Assembly (NCBI GenBank): GCA_025360105.1
Contig: JANYCT010000024.1
Span: 1-44,884, forward strand
Reading direction: 5' to 3'
DNA: 44,884 nt
Source: Actinomycetes bacterium
Lineage (GTDB): Bacteria; Actinomycetota; Acidimicrobiia; Acidimicrobiales; Ilumatobacteraceae
Shown here: positions 42,609 through 44,884 of the stretch, in pieces
How positions within the stretch are numbered: position 1 is the stretch's first letter
How the letters are laid out: every line of letters starts with the position of its first letter
Translations under genes and position numbers: made by a program
Notes under the pieces: generated by a model
What the model was told of the DNA's origin: nothing
The model's database searches: none
Seen by the model: only the letters and a program-made list of their open reading frames with translations

Positions 42609-44051
42609 ATGGAACGTGCGCTCCCCGACGGACTCGTAGTCATCGTCAAACGGGAATGTGCGACGTGCGCGATGGTGGTGCCAGTTCTCGAACGCCTCCA
42701 CGCCACGATCTACACACAAGACGATCCCGCGTTTCCCGAAGGTCTGCACGCCATCCACGACAGCGACCTCAGCGTGAGCTGGCATCTCGACATCGAGACC
42801 GTGCCCACGCTGCTGCGCGTGATCGACGGCCGCGAGGTAGATCGCACCGTGGGCTGGAGCCGGGCAGCGTGGCAGGCCATCACCGGCATCGATGACCTTG
42901 GTGACGATCTGCCTGTGGTGCGACCCGGCTGCGGATCACTGTCGGTGGATCCCGATCGTGTCGACGAACTCCGCGTCCGTTTCGGAGGCGACGTGCTCCG
43001 TGCCCGACGCGTAGAACTCGCCGACGCCGAAGATGACATGGAAGCGATGTTCGATCGCGGCTGGACCGATGGCCTGCCCGTGACACCGCCCACCGAGGCA
43101 CGCGTGTTGCGTATGCTGACTGGCACCACGCGAGCACCGAGCGACGTGGTGGCTGTGGTGCCGCCAGATCTCGCGGAGGTCACCGTCGAGAAGGTGGCGA
43201 TCAATGCAGTCATGGCAGGCTGCACCCCCGAATACCTACCGTGGGTCATTGCCGCGCTCGAGGCCGTGTGTACCAACGAGTTCAACATCCATGGCGTACT
43301 TGCCACCACGATGCCCGTTGGCCCCGTGGTCATCTGCAACGGCCCCGGCACCCGCGCGATCGGCATGAACAGCGGCATGAATGTGCTCGGCCAGGGCAAC
43401 CGCGCCAACATGACCATCGGTCGCGCGTTGCAGCTGATCATTCGCAATGTGGGCGGTGGACGCCCAGGCGAAGTCGACCGCGCCACCCATGGCAACCCCG
43501 GCAAGCTCAGCTTCTGTTTCGCCGAGGACGAACTCGGCTCGCCATGGACCTCGCTCGCAGTCGCTCGGGGGTTGGCCCGTGACACTGACTCCGTCACCGT
43601 GTTCGCTGGTGAAGGTCCGCGCTGCGTCGTGGACCAACTTGCCCGCGACCCTGACAGCCTGGCCAACACGTTTGCAGCATGCCTGCGGACGCTGCACAAT
43701 CCCAAACTCGTGCTCGCCTTCGACGCCATCGTGATCATGGGTCCCGAGCACGCCCGGGTGTTCGCCGACGCCGGCTGGGACCGAGACCGCGTGCTTGCCG
43801 AGATCCATGCCCGCCTCCAGTTGCCCGGCAGCGAATTGGTCCGCGGCGCAGCCGGTATCGCCGAAGGTATTCCCACCCATCTCGCCGATGTGACACTGCC
43901 CAAGTTCCGACCCGATGGACTCCTGCTGGTACACGCCGGTGGCGGTGCGGGCTTGTTCTCGGTCATCATTGGCGGATGGGCGAACGGCGAGGTCGGCAGC
44001 CAGCCCGTTACACAAATCGTCAATCCGCCCACCGAACAGGGAGCACCATGA
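42609..44051 (+). CDS. Thioredoxin-like domain fused to a large domain, partner of the downstream selenoprotein
   Basis: A 480-residue protein. Residues 1 to about 95 look like a thioredoxin fold: C-A-T-C redox motif at residues 17-20 and a probable cis-Pro in E-T-V-P-T. The remaining part (about 110-475) is one uncharacterised domain with G-W-T-D-G-L-P-V-T-P-P-T near its start, then M-A-G-C-T-P-E-Y and Gly-rich loops (N-G-P-G, H-A-G-G-G-A-G-L). I recall this domain occurring next to UGSC-type proteins, but cannot check. Its stop overlaps the ATG of the selenoprotein gene by 4 nt (ATGA), so both proteins are made together. I infer that the thioredoxin domain reduces, or exchanges electrons with, the Sec/Cys centre of the partner. 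Substrate is unknown. Confidence 0.8.
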   Translation: MERALPDGLVVIVKRECATCAMVVPVLERLHATIYTQDDPAFPEGLHAIHDSDLSVSWHLDIETVPTLLRVIDGREVDRTVGWSRAAWQAITGIDDLGDDLPVVRPGCGSLSVDPDRVDELRVRFGGDVLRARRVELADAEDDMEAMFDRGWTDGLPVTPPTEARVLRMLTGTTRAPSDVVAVVPPDLAEVTVEKVAINAVMAGCTPEYLPWVIAALEAVCTNEFNIHGVLATTMPVGPVVICNGPGTRAIGMNSGMNVLGQGNRANMTIGRALQLIIRNVGGGRPGEVDRATHGNPGKLSFCFAEDELGSPWTSLAVARGLARDTDSVTVFAGEGPRCVVDQLARDPDSLANTFAACLRTLHNPKLVLAFDAIVIMGPEHARVFADAGWDRDRVLAEIHARLQLPGSELVRGAAGIAEGIPTHLADVTLPKFRPDGLLLVHAGGGAGLFSVIIGGWANGEVGSQPVTQIVNPPTEQGAP

Positions 44052-44572
44052 GCACTGTCATCCTCGACCCCACCAACGAGCGCCGTCTGGCCGAGATGAC
44101 TCGCTGCGCCCGGCCCGCGTCGCTCGCAGGCCTGACCATCGGCCTGCTCGACATCTCCAAAGCACGTGGCGATGTGTTCTTGAACCAGCTCGAGCAACGC
44201 CTTCTCGAAACAGGCGCCACAGTGAAGCGCTTTCGCAAACCAACCTTCACCAAGCCCGCACCCGTCGACTTACGCCACGAGATCGCCAGTCAGTGCCAGG
44301 TGGTCATCGAAGCCTTGGCCGATTGAGGCAGTTGTACGTCGTGCAGTGTGCACGACATCGTTGATCTCGAGCGCCGCGGCATTCCCGGCGTGTTCGTTGC
44401 GTCGGGCGAATTCGTCACCGCCGCCGAGTCGCAGTCGATCTCGCTCGGCTTTTCCACCGTGGCACGGGTCTTCACGCCGCACCCCATCCAGGACCGCACC
44501 GACGACGAGATGCGCGCGTATGCCGACCTCGCTTTCGACGACATCGTTGCGGCGATCACCAGCGCGAGATAG
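44048..44572 (+). CDS. UGSC-type selenoprotein (TGA at 44324-44326 read as selenocysteine)
   Basis: A 174-residue protein if the in-frame TGA is decoded as Sec93. Residues 1-92 start M-S-T-V-I-L-D-P-T and include a G-L-L-D-I-S-K segment. Then comes A-D-U-G-S-C-T-S-C-S-V-H-D, and 73 more residues to a TAG at 44572 (R-R-G-I-P-G-V-F-V-A-S-G-E-F is well formed). Reading frame, codon use and protein character continue smoothly across the TGA. An 8-bp stem with a G-first 3-nt loop begins 12 nt after it, as in bacterial SECIS elements. The U-G-S-C motif matches the UGSC family of (seleno)proteins as I recall it from NCBI family names. U93, C96 and C99 give possible U-x-x-C and C-x-x-C redox pairs. 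A stop-codon pseudogene is the alternative. The sel genes are not in the window. Confidence 0.83.
44338..44356 (+). promoter_or_regulatory. Bacterial SECIS-like hairpin
   Basis: GTCGTGCA (44338-44345) pairs perfectly with TGCACGAC (44349-44356) around the loop GTG. The loop starts 19 nt after the TGA and its first base is G, which fits the published bacterial SECIS model (apical loop 16-37 nt from UGA, G among the first two loop bases). The hairpin lies inside the coding frame. Confidence 0.78.
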
Positions 44573-44601
44573 GGCGAGGTAGGGCGAACACGTCGCCCAT
44601 C

Positions 44602-44884
44602 TCACGCCGCCCGCCGAGGAGGCGGCCCCGTGGTCATAACGGTCTCGTCCGGTAAGGAAATGATCAGCGTTCGATCGTCGAGCAGCGTAAGCGCCCATCC
44701 ATCGTTGTGCACATTGCGGTGGTGCTTGCTGCAGATCGGCACAAGGTTGCAGAGATCGGTGCGGCCGCCGTGACGCCACCAGTGCACGTGATGAATTTTG
44801 CAGTACTGGAAGCGCACCTGACAACCGGGCACTGCGCACGTGCCATACAGCCCGCGCAACGCTCGTCGCTGCGCCGCGTTGGCG
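44602..44884 (-). CDS. HNH endonuclease-domain protein, C-terminal part
   Basis: About 94 codons are visible; the frame is open to the right edge, so the N-terminus is missing. The segment A-Q-R-R-A-L-R-G-L-Y, then C-A-V-P-G-C, C-K-I-H-H-V-H-W-W, and L-V-P-I-C-S-K-H-H-R-N-V-H is the HNH nuclease with its zinc cysteines and H-H motif, as at the end of DUF222-HNH proteins common in actinobacteria. These are often multi-copy and of uncertain role, possibly mobile-element related. Convergent with the selenoprotein gene, 29 bp apart. Confidence 0.87.
   Translation of the reverse strand, partial: ANAAQRRALRGLYGTCAVPGCQVRFQYCKIHHVHWWRHGGRTDLCNLVPICSKHHRNVHNDGWALTLLDDRTLIISLPDETVMTTGPPPRRAA

Noticed and set aside
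42710-44197. Long minus-strand ORF (495 codons) opposite the thioredoxin-fusion gene
   Set aside because: Ser/Thr/Pro/Arg-biased shadow typical of the antisense frame in high-GC DNA; the plus strand has recognisable motifs.
44048-44326. Reading the gene as a complete 92-residue protein ending at TGA
   Set aside because: The frame continues with conserved-looking G-S-C-T-S-C and a full domain to 44572, and a SECIS-like hairpin follows the TGA. A truncated gene explains these less well.
44348-44572. Separate gene starting at the GTG at 44348
   Set aside because: No ribosome binding site, start lies inside the hairpin, and it would exclude the U-G-S-C motif that belongs to the same fold.

Overview
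The window reads as chromosome of a high-GC actinobacterium. WhiB, a PafB/PafC pair, an LAGAC/SxC-type lipoprotein set, and many start codons lying 6-9 nt downstream of a TANNNT box (leaderless-style starts) all point that way. The mix of acyl-CoA enzymes, P450, Rieske oxygenase and an isobutyryl-CoA-mutase-like enzyme suggests an Acidimicrobiia/Ilumatobacter-like lineage; this placement is inference. I see no tRNA, rRNA, CRISPR array, insertion sequence or prophage.

Layout. 1-4.6 kb: a truncated KKAAPA-repeat protein, HU, a GNAT-DUF429 fusion, PIN-PhoH, a WhiB with a pentapeptide-repeat N-terminus, and an epoxide-hydrolase-like small protein. 4.6-7.1 kb: DEDDh exonuclease convergent with pafB-pafC. 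7.2-9.9 kb: P450 coupled to a B12-binding mutase subunit, divergent from an SDR. 9.9-18.8 kb: a long minus-strand array with a LIV-type ABC transporter (substrate-binding protein, fused permease, two ATPases) followed closely by pgl, pgi and a ClC channel. 18.9-22.7 kb: EamA transporter, acyl-CoA mutase large subunit, divergent nitroreductase, small lipoprotein. 22.7-27.3 kb: an acyl-CoA catabolic block (ligase, enoyl-CoA hydratase, TetR; divergent acyl-CoA dehydrogenase). 27.3-28.4 kb: a zinc-finger protein and about 500 bp of non-coding repeat-rich DNA. 28.4-32.2 kb: SDR, stand-alone lipoyl carrier, DUF305 protein, and E1 alpha/beta of a 2-oxoacid dehydrogenase. 32.3-41.7 kb: metallopeptidase, hydrolase, L,D-transpeptidase, GT2, membrane protein, Rieske oxygenase with a small upstream gene, ferredoxin, oligopeptidase B, MauE-like membrane protein. 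41.6-44.9 kb: MBL-fold hydrolase, then a two-gene operon, then a truncated HNH protein.

The most interesting locus is 42609-44572. A thioredoxin-like domain fused to a large uncharacterised domain overlaps by 4 nt with a gene whose reading frame continues through an in-frame TGA at 44324-44326. The residues after the TGA are G-S-C-T-S-C, and the downstream frame continues to a proper stop at 44572. A perfect 8-bp stem with a GUG loop lies 11-30 nt beyond the TGA, at bacterial SECIS spacing. I call this a selenoprotein of the UGSC type (Sec93), which conventional gene calling would split or truncate. Together the two proteins look like a redox pair of unknown substrate.

Other points for follow-up are a 17-bp palindromic element (CGTCACGTGACGATTCG) found four times, heptanucleotide tandem repeats in intergenic DNA, a B12 mutase whose subunits are 12 kb apart, and a strong hairpin between the ABC substrate-binding gene and its permease.
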